Of a DNA stretch of 64,000 nt, positions 37,001-46,624 are shown one piece after another (position 1 is the first letter of the stretch; each line of letters starts with the position of its first letter). The stretch covers positions 11,909,501 through 11,973,500 of the forward strand of contig NC_089726.1 in assembly GCF_035083965.1 (NCBI RefSeq), read 5' to 3'. This DNA comes from Branchiostoma lanceolatum. Taxonomy: Eukaryota > Chordata > Leptocardii > Amphioxiformes > Branchiostomatidae. Position numbers and translations under genes: made by a program. Below the pieces are notes generated by a model, which searched no databases, was not told the origin of the DNA, and worked only from the letters and a program-made list of their open reading frames with translations.

Positions 37001-40000
37001 CATCCTTAGAAAATAACGAATACACGATAGGAATATTTCTTGACCTTTCCAAAGCATTCGATACAGTAGATCACAACATACTTCTCAACAAACTATTCAC
37101 CTATGGATTTACCGACTCTGCCCTTCGTTGGCTAAAAGACTACTTAACTAACAGAAAACAGTTCGTCTCTAATAGAAATAATATTTCCTCCCAAAATGTC
37201 TTAACATGTGGCGTACCACAAGGATCCATTCTTGGTCCCCTCTTGTTTTTAATTTATGTTAACGACTTGGCATCAGTATCAAATAAATTATTTGCTCTGT
37301 TATTTGCAGATGATACAAACTTATTTATGTCCCACAAAAATTTTGACACGTTAGTAACATCTATGAATAATGAATTGTATAAGATAAATCAATGGTTTAA
37401 GGCAAATAAATTGTCCCTTAACGTGAAAAAAACTAATTTTATTATCTTTGTAGGAAGGAACAAGAAATACGATAAAGAAAAGGCTAGGATCTATATTAAT
37501 GACAATGCTATCAATCAAGTAAGTCACACCCGTTTTTTAGGCGTAATTATAGACGAGAAACTTTCATGGAAGAACCAAATTGATTTTGTTTGCAAAAAAA
37601 TTTCCAAAAACATAGGCATCATTAGAAAAGTCAAATCTTTGCTGTCACGAAACATATTTATGGTTCTTTATTACAGTTTGATTTACCCTTATCTAACTTA
37701 TTGCAACATAATTTGGGGTAGTACGTACACAACATCCATCAATCCTGTTTACCTCCTTCAAAAGCGCTTTGTACGAATAGCAGCCAATGCGTCATTCACA
37801 GCACACACAGCAGCTCTGTTTCGTGATTTAAATGTTATGACTGTATTTGACATTAATAAATTTCAAATTGCCTTATTTGTCCATAAAATTGTCCATAATA
37901 GCTCTTCCCTACCTGAACAATACAAAGGTCTTTTAAATTTCAACTCAGATATCCATCACCACTATACGAGACAACATAATCTTTTAAGATCAATTATGAC
38001 AAAAACTACTCAAAAACAACATACAATAATGTTTAGAGGCCCCACCGTATGGAACAATCTCAGCCAAATTCTACAGTCCTGCTCGTCTTTACCTAGTTTC
38101 AAAAAACTTTTAAAGATAGATATCATAGAACATCCAAGTATTACTTTCTCCTGATTTGTTTGTTTTCCTTGTTTTCCACTTTTCCTTTGGTATCTGATGA
38201 CAAAATAATTCATATGATTGTTATTTTTGTATAATTTTGACCTATTTCTTTATAAATTGTTATTCATTATAATACTTATTATGTTTACAACTCAATATTT
38301 ACTTTGTAGTTCCTCTTCTTTTCATTTGTTTCATTGATTTATGTTAAAATTCCAATTTCTTGTTTCGTTAGTTTTTTTTAGTTTCGATGATATATAATTT
38401 TGTAAAAATCCCATTTGAGTAGTTTAGGGGAGGCCCCCGAAAAGCCGTATAGGCTTCTGGCCTCTCCTGCATGTATTCTTTACTCTATTTCTCTTTGTTT
38501 TTATATTGTATTGTACATATGCGAAGAAACAATAAACAAACAATAAACAATAAACATTGTAGTCTTCCTATTATTCGTAGCTTTCATCACTTTGTAGTGA
38601 ATCTACGGAAGCAACCCCGACGAATATTGATACTCATAATACATGTATCAACATGTAAAACCCACATTATTTTCTACTTTGATATTCGAAAAGATGTCAA
38701 CCACGTGAGTGTGTGTTTTCTTGCAGTCTATGAGGCCTACAGGTCTAGTCAACATCCTTTACCTCGTGAACTTTTGTGGGCACTGGGCCAAGGTTAGCTA
38801 TCGGCGGTCGGTTTTGGTGGGAGGCCCCGAATTGGGGGTGTGTAGACCATAACACAAAACATTACTAATGTTCTAGACATGAGACGGCAAAGAAATACTG
38901 TTCCGTCAAACTAGCTTTTTTCTCCATTCTACTGAAGGATTACTGATTCATTCTTTTATTTCTAATGTATGTCTATTCTGCTAATCTCTTTGTCGGCAAA
39001 CAGTAAAGCGTCCGAATTCCATTTGGGACGGGTTGGGCTGTCTGTTAACGTGTATGTTAGGAAATACCAGGAAACTCTCGTGCAACTAGTCTACCAGGAA
39101 AATTTGAACCCTATGGATTTTTTTCGCGGGAGTTGAAATGGCCTGAGATGACCCCAGGCGGTCGCGGGTCACCACATCTGAGACCCTGCCACAGCGACTA
39201 ATGACACCCATGGCGACAGGCAGCGAGACTGTAGGGATTAGTGGTGGGCAACATCAAATCTATTGCGGGTTCTTCTCTTACTCCTTGGTTTGTATCGACG
39301 TTTGCGCCTCAAATCAATGATGACATAATGGAAAACGTTATCATAAAAATTATGTTGAACCAAGGTGCCTCGAAGATTCATGACGTAACAATGTGACGTA
39401 ATAAGCATGTTTGTTCTAGACCGTCTCCGTCGTCGTAAATTAAGACTATCGATTGTAGACATTGTACGGCTTGGGATCCAATACTATGCATGTCGTGGTC
39501 GGTCAAAACATTTCAACAGCTCCCCAGGCAGTCGTTCTTAATCTTATAGACCACTCTGACAGTTCATACCAGAGTCATCACCATGTGTTTTTCTCGCCTG
39601 AGGCACCGAAGACGCGACATTCCGCGACCATGAACCAACAACAAACAGAGCAACAATACGTGCAGGGATGGCGAAGTATGTCCACTCATGACAGAAACAC
39701 TTAGACGAGCAAATACTGACAACATGTCGAAGAATGTGGGACGAAAACACATTACTCTTTTCCTTCTAATATCCAATATTTCCAGTCTAAAGAAACTTAA
39801 CCTTATAATAGCTTATTGGGGTCTAATACGTGCGGTAATGAACCAATAACTCCTAAGGTCGGGCACAAAAATCACTCCTGTTGTTTGTGAGCTCTATTTT
39901 CAAAAATTCTACTCCTTCGACCAATTTCAAAATGCCCAACCCACCGAATGGCTAGTGCATACCAAGCAATGCCTTGATCATGGCTGATAGCAATAAGTAG

Positions 40001-40161
40001 CAGAGGTAAAGCACAAGGAATCATCGAAACTCACCTTCAAACTGGGTCGTGTTCGACGTTTGCGGCAATGTTACGTTTGGCGTCTGTGACTGTGCGTACT
40101 GACTACACAAACACAGAGCGATCCACAGTCCCACCAAGTACTGCATGCTATCTCGTACCAT
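34063..40161 (-). CDS. EGF-type membrane ligand 3 (190 aa) with an extra cassette exon
   Basis: Exons 40161-40035, 35379-35317, 35140-35005, 34689-34528 and 34147-34063 join in phases 1, 1, 2 and 2. Residues 1-24 are a signal peptide. Residues 25-79 are a Thr/Pro-rich linker, part of which (43-63) comes from the 63-bp second exon that the three paralogues lack. The EGF module spans Cys80-Cys119, spacing 7, 4, 14, 1 and 8, and is split between Cys108 and Cys110. Arg118 precedes the last cysteine. After it comes QHSDPDF, so the Leu47-like position is not hydrophobic, unlike in genes 1 and 2. A transmembrane helix covers about 139-162. The tail is 28 residues, rich in Arg and Met. Exon 1 is 4.7 kb from exon 2 because a LINE sits in intron 1. 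The HPDPxQR motif is shared with ligand 2. Confidence 0.83.
35317..35379 (-). other. Symmetrical cassette exon of EGF ligand 3
   Basis: 63 bp, phase 1 at both ends, encoding the linker ATPPTLTVHPTSTPQRITNG. Skipping it would keep the frame, since exon 1 joins exon 3 in the same phase. Its acceptor is only some 20-40 bases from the 5' end of the neighbouring LINE. Confidence 0.65.
35413..38154 (+). CDS. LINE endonuclease/reverse transcriptase (truncated at N-terminus)
   Basis: This frame encodes about 913 residues from the first in-frame ATG. The remaining endonuclease part shows YRPP (near 35611), IGDFN (near 35704) and SDHLP (near 35908). The reverse transcriptase follows with GFRKKYST, DLSKAFDTVDH (near 37042), GVPQGSILGP (near 37211) and the catalytic FADD (near 37303). 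The C-terminal part contains ILPYLTY-like and WNNL motifs found in CR1/L2-group proteins. The first roughly 70-100 residues of the endonuclease are missing, so nicking activity is unlikely, while the RT core looks whole. Codon and base use are A-rich compared with the host exons. Clade assignment within the CR1/Jockey group is by resemblance only. Confidence 0.85.
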   Translation: MTKVVTCLIYNDRMGGGVSILLHESMQFIERKDLAIQAENGQIESMFIEIPASSLTTAKSLIIGCIYRPPNSDIKTFISDLTLTLDAIDKEGKNCYLIGDFNLDLLKSENHSLTADFLNTLYSCSYFPTITKPSRITKTSATLIDNILTNSLTSPCTSGLLVTDISDHLPIFHIIEHVCNKNKKIEYEKRKCRKFNRKNIDSFKHVLSEETWDCVQNNTNANSAYCDFMQIFNSHFDTCFPLSNSTAKQNLGIDKPWFTTGLRKSSKMKNRLYKKYLKNPTPTKLHSYKSYRNKFNRLIRNCKMKYYQDQFTAASTNIRKTWKLINEIMNRKKATNILPNKFIDGELEVSDPKAIVDKFNDFFVNIGPSLAKEIDETDIFPESYLLNSYPPISSFEEPTATEIHDIIMNLKNAAPGQDEISALLLKQIVPEILEPITHVFKTSLRNGEVPADLKIAKVIPLYKAGDPCVFTNYRPISILPAFSKILEKLVYKRIVNHLEINHILYAHQYGFRKKYSTYMALLQLVDKITTSLENNEYTIGIFLDLSKAFDTVDHNILLNKLFTYGFTDSALRWLKDYLTNRKQFVSNRNNISSQNVLTCGVPQGSILGPLLFLIYVNDLASVSNKLFALLFADDTNLFMSHKNFDTLVTSMNNELYKINQWFKANKLSLNVKKTNFIIFVGRNKKYDKEKARIYINDNAINQVSHTRFLGVIIDEKLSWKNQIDFVCKKISKNIGIIRKVKSLLSRNIFMVLYYSLIYPYLTYCNIIWGSTYTTSINPVYLLQKRFVRIAANASFTAHTAALFRDLNVMTVFDINKFQIALFVHKIVHNSSSLPEQYKGLLNFNSDIHHHYTRQHNLLRSIMTKTTQKQHTIMFRGPTVWNNLSQILQSCSSLPSFKKLLKIDIIEHPSITFS
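38427..38468 (+). other. Stem-loop in the LINE 3' untranslated region
   Basis: GGGGAGGCC and GGCCTCTCC pair across an inner AAAGCC/GGCTT stem with a small loop. Related LINEs use such a 3' hairpin, plus a short tandem tail, as the reverse transcriptase recognition site; that role is inferred here. Confidence 0.5.
38526..38557 (+). repeat. (AATAAAC)n tail of the LINE
   Basis: Tandem AATAAAC units, one with an extra AAAC, form the 3' end of the LINE. CR1/L2-type elements end in short tandem repeats rather than poly-A. Confidence 0.75.
38558..40034. other. Remainder of intron 1 of EGF ligand 3
   Basis: About 1.5 kb with no recognised exon or repeat. A minus-strand frame near 39.24-39.46 kb is arginine-rich and has no domain. 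Confidence 0.5.
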
Positions 40162-42238
40162 CTTCTGTCACGGAGAATGAGACTGACTACGACTGCCTGA
40201 AAACGTTCCAACTATGCCGTGTACAGGAAAATCAAGCCAGGTGCTGACGATGCTTTGTGTTGCCCCTAAACGCGGAGAAAGTCGCACAGAAGTCACGGCC
40301 GTCAACAAACTGTGCCAAAGACAATGTAGGAAGCAAATTTATAAGTCTCGGCTACCCCCCGGTTTTCTCACTGCAACACTCATCGCCGAAACGTTACTAA
40401 GAAAGCCTGGTTACAAGACGTCCGGTTTCCGGGAACAGTCTTGTAGCAGGACGTCACAAAGATGTTCCTTGGTAGAAAAGGGATTGTCTCTGCTGTCATG
40501 GCGTGAGAACAATTCAGGGTGCGGGTGTGGTGGTGGTGAGGGGTACGGCAGGGCATTGACGTGGGACTCCACAGGATATTCGCCTGCACAGGTGTTATTT
40601 GTAGAATCTGGAAAATTCTCGGTAACAATGATAAACTTGTTTGTTACGCCTTTTATGTATGGACTGACAACAAGCAGAGAGCGTTCTCAGGTGTTGTCAT
40701 CAACCACAACAGAGACATTGCCCCATGTATTTCCATCAAGGTCGGGTACCTGTGGTTAGAGGAGGGGGCAGGGATTATATCCTGTCGGCACCTTATCAGA
40801 ACGTCCACTTGGCAGCGAATCCAGCGCGAAGCTGCTGTGTACGTACAAGATATTGCAATAGAGGAGATTTGACCTACTAGGCTCCACAAGTCGCGGGAAA
40901 GAGTAACGTTAGAAATTGGCTCAATAGACAAATAACATGCCATAGGAGTAAGCTGGCCAGAGAGTTCAGTTTGCGACCTACTTTTTCCAGCGACCTGTGG
41001 AGTCTGGTAGAGGCTAGACAGTACCGCCATCTGAACTCAAAATATGGTACAATGTTACCCAAAAAAGGGCCCACCTATGTACATGTAGCATATTGAATGG
41101 TTTGGGGCTAATCATAAACAGGGTCACCAGGTCAATGATGACCCTCGTCATGTATTTTACAGTAGCGGTCAATGACCCGGAATTCAGCTAGATCAGCTGT
41201 TCCTATATTTAGACTTCCACTGACGTCGCTTCCGGTCTTGAGCCTTTGCTCTAGATCTGTGGGAACTTCCGCTGGGATGGGAGTTATTTTCTTTCATAGC
41301 TTAAGTCCATGTAAATCAAGGAAGGCTTTGGTGGACAATTCGTAGAGCCCAAACCCCTCATATCATTGTATTTGCGGTCACGGTTCCAGGTATCAATGCC
41401 ATGTCCCGTGTTCTTCTCGGATGGGTTCGGACCCTCGTGGACTCTTGTGGTCCTCAAATGTACGTTTTCCTTTCGTTATATTTTTCTTTCATACCTAGCC
41501 TGGAAGAATTAATACACTAAAAAGCCACACGGAATTAGAAATAGAAAACATTGCCACTGTTGGTATCGTAGAGATGCTTTATTTCTTCATAAATAAGCGA
41601 GAAGGGCGACATGACTCCAACTCAGTCGACACAGTTCAATCTGTTGCAGCAATCCTTGCTCTATGTATCCATTTCACTATGTACAAGTATTGGAGTCATT
41701 ATCACGGTGACAGGTACATAGTTCACAGATAACAGTCGTCAACATGCACTATGAGTCAACACATGGCTATATTGTTTCGGAAATCATACTTGATATTCGG
41801 GATTCAAAAATGGGGACCAAAAATTATCAAAAATAAAACTATCATTTTCTGTACACCTAAGGCGATTCAGTCACTCAATTAAGGCAGGCAAACTAGCACG
41901 ACATCACCATCAATTATATCAAAATTCGATATCTTCGTTGATAGAGGAACACAAAATATTTACATGATATGTACATTTCTGGCACTTCCGTCAGAACGAA
42001 AGTTTTACAATAGATAAGAAATAAATATTTTCTTTTGCTCTGAATCTTGAGTACGTCTTTGGCAGCATGTAGCGTGCATCTGTAGGATAACTGTAGAAAA
42101 AATAATTATAATGATACCATTAATGAATTGTAAATCATAGCTCATGGTCACTGTATTGGCTCATGGTTTTGCAAACGTAGGAAATATTAAGTAGCAGTTA
42201 CAGTTGTATTTCTGTTAGTGTGTTTGAAAAAAACGTAC
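40162..42238. other. Upstream region of EGF ligand 3 and 3' flank of ligand 4
   Basis: About 2 kb. It contains a TATA motif for ligand 3 at 40337 and a minus-strand AATAAA at 41578-41583 that may end ligand 4. No further gene is supported; the plus-strand frame at 40.21-40.76 kb has no domain or coding signature. Confidence 0.5.
40337..40344 (-). promoter_or_regulatory. TATA box of EGF ligand 3
   Basis: The minus strand reads TTATAAAT about 176 bases upstream of the start codon at 40161. Confidence 0.45.
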
Positions 42239-45166
42239 CTATACTATTGTAGTGATCACTTTGTCCGCTGAGGACGTCTCCCCGCCATTTAGTTTCTGCT
42301 CTCCCTCAGATTCGTCTTCATGCTTGTTTCGCCTGTATGGTTGAAAAATATAAGGATTATACATTATCATTTGTGTTCTGGATTTGACTGATCAAAAATG
42401 ACCAGATGGAGCAAGTGAGGTCAGCTAACAAGTTACATGCACAGAGGAATTGACTCGAACTTTATCTGTCAAAGCAGAAAGTTTATGCACTTTGCGACTG
42501 ACAGAGGAAATGGAACGATAATAGCAACAAGAGCTGGCGATAGAATTTGACACCTAACTTGATTTAGCACTTTTAATAACATTTGTGAAGTATTCAAGAT
42601 ATTGGTACCGCTTGGCGCACCTTGTTTTGGGAACACAGACGTATTGGTGACAAAAATACCTAGCCGGAAATGGGCAATAAATCTCGCCACTGCTGTCTCA
42701 AATCTGATGAACTCAAGGGCATGCCGGTGCACTAACCTGCAGAAGTAGACCACTGCCACAACTGTGGCCATGAGCAGAAGTCCTCCCAGCACTCCTACAG
42801 CAATGTAAACAGCTCGGACCTCGCCGTCAGGCCCTCTCGCTGCAGCTCCAGCATTAGGATTGCTGTTCTCACATCGTTCTCCTATCTTGTCAGGTGGGCA
42901 ACTGGAAGTACAAACAGAAAGGCATCTCTGTTGTGTTGATAGATAAAGCTATCATTTAATAACACATGTTTGTTTGGCGTTGTGTTCGATTGTTCTTCGT
43001 GATGTATGTATCAATGATACTTTCTGTTGAAGATTTTTTTGCATCATTCAGCTGGAAGATAACATAGCATTTTGTTGTACTCACCTACACCTGATTGCTT
43101 CTTCTATCGTCGGCAGCCCAGGTAACATGGTACATGTCCCCCCGTTCAGACAGAAGTCCTCGTGACTCGCTGGGCACTCATCGTAGAAAGTTCCATCTGA
43201 GAAACAAAGGAAAAAATATGTACTTTTGCAAGATTTGTCAAGAGCTACAAGAGCCAAAGAGGACCCGGAGTGGACGTATACACGTGAAAAAAGATAAAAC
43301 GTTAGTTAAACGCGGAGAAACAGAACTGTGAGTAAAGAAGTGGGCAGAAATTACCTACAACCCAACCCTATTAATCTACTGACCCCCTTCTTCATTTTTG
43401 TTTTGGCTACACAGCAACTCCCTTTTCATAAATATATCTCGTATCCTTATCTTATCCGCGAAGTGACCCTAATCGTTGATAATTGGAAATCAAGTCGATC
43501 TTTGTTCACGGCACGGTTTTATGACGAGGCCTTCCGCACGTAAATGTTGTAAGAACTGAAGAAAAACACCGCACCTTCGTCTGTGAGAATTTTTACGACG
43601 GCCATTCGTCCGTGATTTAGTCTATGTCTTTGTCACGCCCACCTGCATACCTTACATGCCCACCTGTGCACACGGCAGGTATTTACCTACTGCTATCTAT
43701 TTGTCGACACAGCAAAAGTCATCCGCCGTAGCACGCCTGCATGGTAAAAACGACCAGAGGCTTTTAGGGTATGGAAAAAGATAATAGGTCTCATATACGC
43801 CCCTTTTATGAATATCCTATTTTTGGGCGTCTGCTTGTGGCTAAGATACATTGATCATTTCACCGCAAATGTTGGAACCACTGGTTGAGTAAAAAAAAAC
43901 GCGATTTACGTCAGAAGAACGCACCTGTCGATCAACAATGTTAATTTTGCTGAGCTGGACAAATGACCAGCCCACTATATCCATCGTTGTTATCAAGCTG
44001 GTATGTGTACGTCTGCGCCAAAGACAGTAGGACCTTGACATAAACCTTCCACCAGTATTTGTTCTAAAAATGTGATCGACGGCCGGGTAAAGTTTGAGTG
44101 TTGCAAAAGTCAGGAGGTCTCGTTTGATCTTGTTAGTACAGAAATAAGTATTCGCGTTATCTCGTTTTCTTGTTTGAATGGCGTCACTGGTTTGCAGACA
44201 AGGTTATCGAAGACACATGAGAAAACAGGCTTCTCAGGGTCAACAACAAACGTTGTGGGTGGGAACATTTACTCCGACATCTTTAGATTAATGTTTATCC
44301 TTGAATGCTAGACGCTTACGTTGGTATCTTTAAAGACCCTGACAACCAAGAATTTGAGGCTGCAATAAATATACGGTTCGTTCAAGCAAAATGACAGCTG
44401 GGGAAACATTGAGGTCTATCAAGGAATATATCACAATAGACCACCACTTTAGTGTGCTTCGGACGATTAGCTTTGATAAATGGCAGAACTTGAACAGCAA
44501 AGCAGACCGCTGAAAGGACGGCCCATGCCACTGTACTGTTTGAAGTATGAAGCCTATTAGCCATGTTAGCGGGCATAGGGTTAAGGTAACAAAAGATGGC
44601 ATTTCATGTATTCAAAAGAAAGAATTCTAAGATATTTGGACCTAACTCAAGTGCATTGTTAGTTGCCAGGACCATGAGAGCCCCTCCCCTCCCTCCCTCT
44701 ATGCTGCCCCGCCATGTGCAGATCTGAGTTGTCTCAAACATCCAAACTTGCCTAAGTTACGCAATATCTGGGAAACACTAAGGAACAGCATATCAGTCTG
44801 AATCCTTGGCACACGTTCCTTGGGCTCATACAAAATGGGAGAAACAGCCGAGGCGAGGCCGGTTTGTCTACGTCACTGATACGATGTGATCATGTGCAGA
44901 TAATTGAACTGGAAAGGTGCTTCAGATAGAGAGAAATATCGACTCGTTTCAGAGTAGTTATTCCACACTATACTAGACATTAGATGACAATGGGAAGACA
45001 TGGTATGAGTATGACACAGTCTACGACTTGACTGAACAGTACTAGTATGATCAACCGCAGAGTTCACAACTTTCTGTCGGGTCTTACCTTGTGAAAACAC
45101 AGGAACTAAACACAGACACAGTATCATCCACCTCAGGTGCTTCTCAAGGACTGCCGTCGTCATCAT
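42239..45166 (-). CDS. EGF-type membrane ligand 4 (149 aa)
   Basis: Exons 45166-45088, 43196-43085, 42901-42737 and 42332-42239 join in phases 1, 2 and 2. Residues 1-26 are a signal peptide similar to that of ligand 1 (MTT-VL start, FSQ end). The EGF module covers Cys34-Cys74, spacing 7, 5, 14, 1 and 8, split between Cys63 and Cys65. Gly-Glu-Arg precedes the last cysteine, as in EGF. ENSNPNA follows it, so the Leu47-like contact is missing, as in ligand 3. A transmembrane helix covers about 94-117. The tail is acidic and ends Thr-Thr-Ile-Val, a class I PDZ-binding form. It is probably a membrane-anchored ErbB-type ligand or a decoy derived from one; receptor specificity cannot be read from sequence. 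Confidence 0.85.
43197..45087. other. Intron 1 of EGF ligand 4
   Basis: About 1.9 kb with no supported exon or transposon. The frames on both strands here show no domain. Confidence 0.5.
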
Positions 45167-45363
45167 GTTTGTCTCTAAAAGTTTCGATGCCACGAGGAAA
45201 TGTCTTCTCAGGGTCAGGACTGCAGTCTTCCTTCGGCTGTGTGATTCTGAGATGTCGTCAGCGAGTTGCTTTCCCTCCGCTAGGCTGAGTCGTACGTGCC
45301 CGGTGTGCGTGTCGCCTTTGGTCGCCAAGTCGCGTCTGTTGAAGTAGCTGCGGTTCCCACACA

Positions 45364-45373
45364 CTTATATAAG
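45364..45373 (-). promoter_or_regulatory. TATA box of EGF ligand 4
   Basis: The palindromic CTTATATAAG lies about 198 bases upstream of the start codon at 45166. Confidence 0.45.
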
Positions 45374-46335
45374 GTGTTCCTTTGCGTCTTAACAGTTCCA
45401 GGTCAGTTGTTTTGCGGCTAGGTGGTCTTGACGCCAAGTACTTCGTCGTAAAGCGGACATCCGTCTTCCCGGTGTGGTAATAAGGACTGATCGTTCTTTT
45501 GTTTTGAGAGAAAACAGGTTCTTTACGCGCAGGCCAACAAAGTTCACGTGGTGAGGCTATGAATGGCGTTTATGGAGACATCTTATATTGCACTGATAAC
45601 AGTCGTTTTGTCCCAGCAAGTTGTGCGTTGGTTGTTTTATCACTATGTCTATTAAATGACATTTTCACTCTTATCACAGAGCGCTATCTGGTCCTGGATA
45701 TTCTATAAGGCTGTCAAGAATCAACCCAAAGTAAATGGGTCTGGTGAAAAATCACTCACCGATATCTTAGACTGCACAAGTTCCGTTTTATCTAGTGTTA
45801 GGTTCCGTGAAACAAAACATCATCAGATATTCGCACCGAAAATGATACGGCAACAGGTCCGTTTATGTACGTGAGGCCAGGAATCCATTTGACATTTTCT
45901 GCACTATTACTTTTTTTCCAGCCATCACCTTTCTTGAAAAACCCCTAGGATATCCTTCCACCTGTTTGTCACGCAGGCGCAGGTCTCTAAGCTGACTTTG
46001 ATACGGCTCAAGTGGTGTGACGTCACGGGGATGTCCCTGCGACCTACCGACCATTCTCCACCCTGCTAATAATGTCCACTACACACGTCAGAGCACATTC
46101 CAAGGCGTGGCGGAAGACTTTGTTTGACTCTCTCCTAGCTATTCTGACCGTTACTGATTCACTGCAGTATCTAACAATGCTTGAAGTGCTATTTTAGGGT
46201 AGACTGTGGACAGGTAACTTCTTTATAGCACGTGTATCCACCCACTTGTCGGGAGGGGACCAATGACGATTTTACGACGTTAAACCCTTACATAGGGTGT
46301 TCAGGCTTGTTTCTAAGTAACATCGGGCAATATCT

Positions 46336-46552
46336 TAGCCTCCTTCGCAGACTTGAAGAACGGCGGCATATACAGTATATTGGGGAGGGGGGACACACAC
46401 AAGGGAGTTATGTAGCCGAGGGAGTTGTGTAGCCGAGGGGTGACGGCGGTCACCCCTCGGCTACACAACTCCCTCGGCTACATAACTCCCTTGTGTGTGT
46501 CATCCCCCCCTCCCCAATATGCCGCCGTTCTTCAAGTCTGCGAAGGAGGCTA
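46336..46552. mobile_element. 217-bp palindromic MITE with perfect 9-bp target duplication
   Basis: The whole element folds back on itself. The arms begin TAGCCTCCTTCGCAG and meet near 46446 with almost no loop. It is flanked by perfect copies of GCAATATCT at 46327-46335 and 46553-46561. Inside each arm GTAGCCGAGGGAGTT-like units occur in tandem. The near-perfect arms suggest recent insertion. Mutator-like or Merlin-like mobilisation is inferred from the 9-bp duplication. Confidence 0.88.
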
Positions 46553-46624
46553 GCAATATCTCATCTAATGACTGGTGCCTTGTACGGCAAAGCATTTCCT
46601 GATTTTGAGAGCCATCTCAACTGC

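Larger units (their letters stand above)
35400..38557 (+). mobile_element. LINE of the CR1/L2/Jockey type, 5'-truncated, recent
   Basis: A non-LTR retrotransposon about 3.16 kb long lies antisense in intron 1 of EGF ligand 3. Its single frame is open from the start to the stop at 38154. The 3' untranslated part carries a stem-loop (38427-38468) and ends in tandem AATAAAC units (38526-38557). The endonuclease domain lacks its N-terminal part, so the copy is 5'-truncated. The left boundary is approximate, and no target duplication was found. The long uninterrupted frame suggests a young insertion. Confidence 0.85.

Noticed and set aside
40214-40759. Plus-strand 181-codon frame
   Set aside because: It has no domain, biased composition or splice context, and it covers the upstream region and TATA box of EGF ligand 3.
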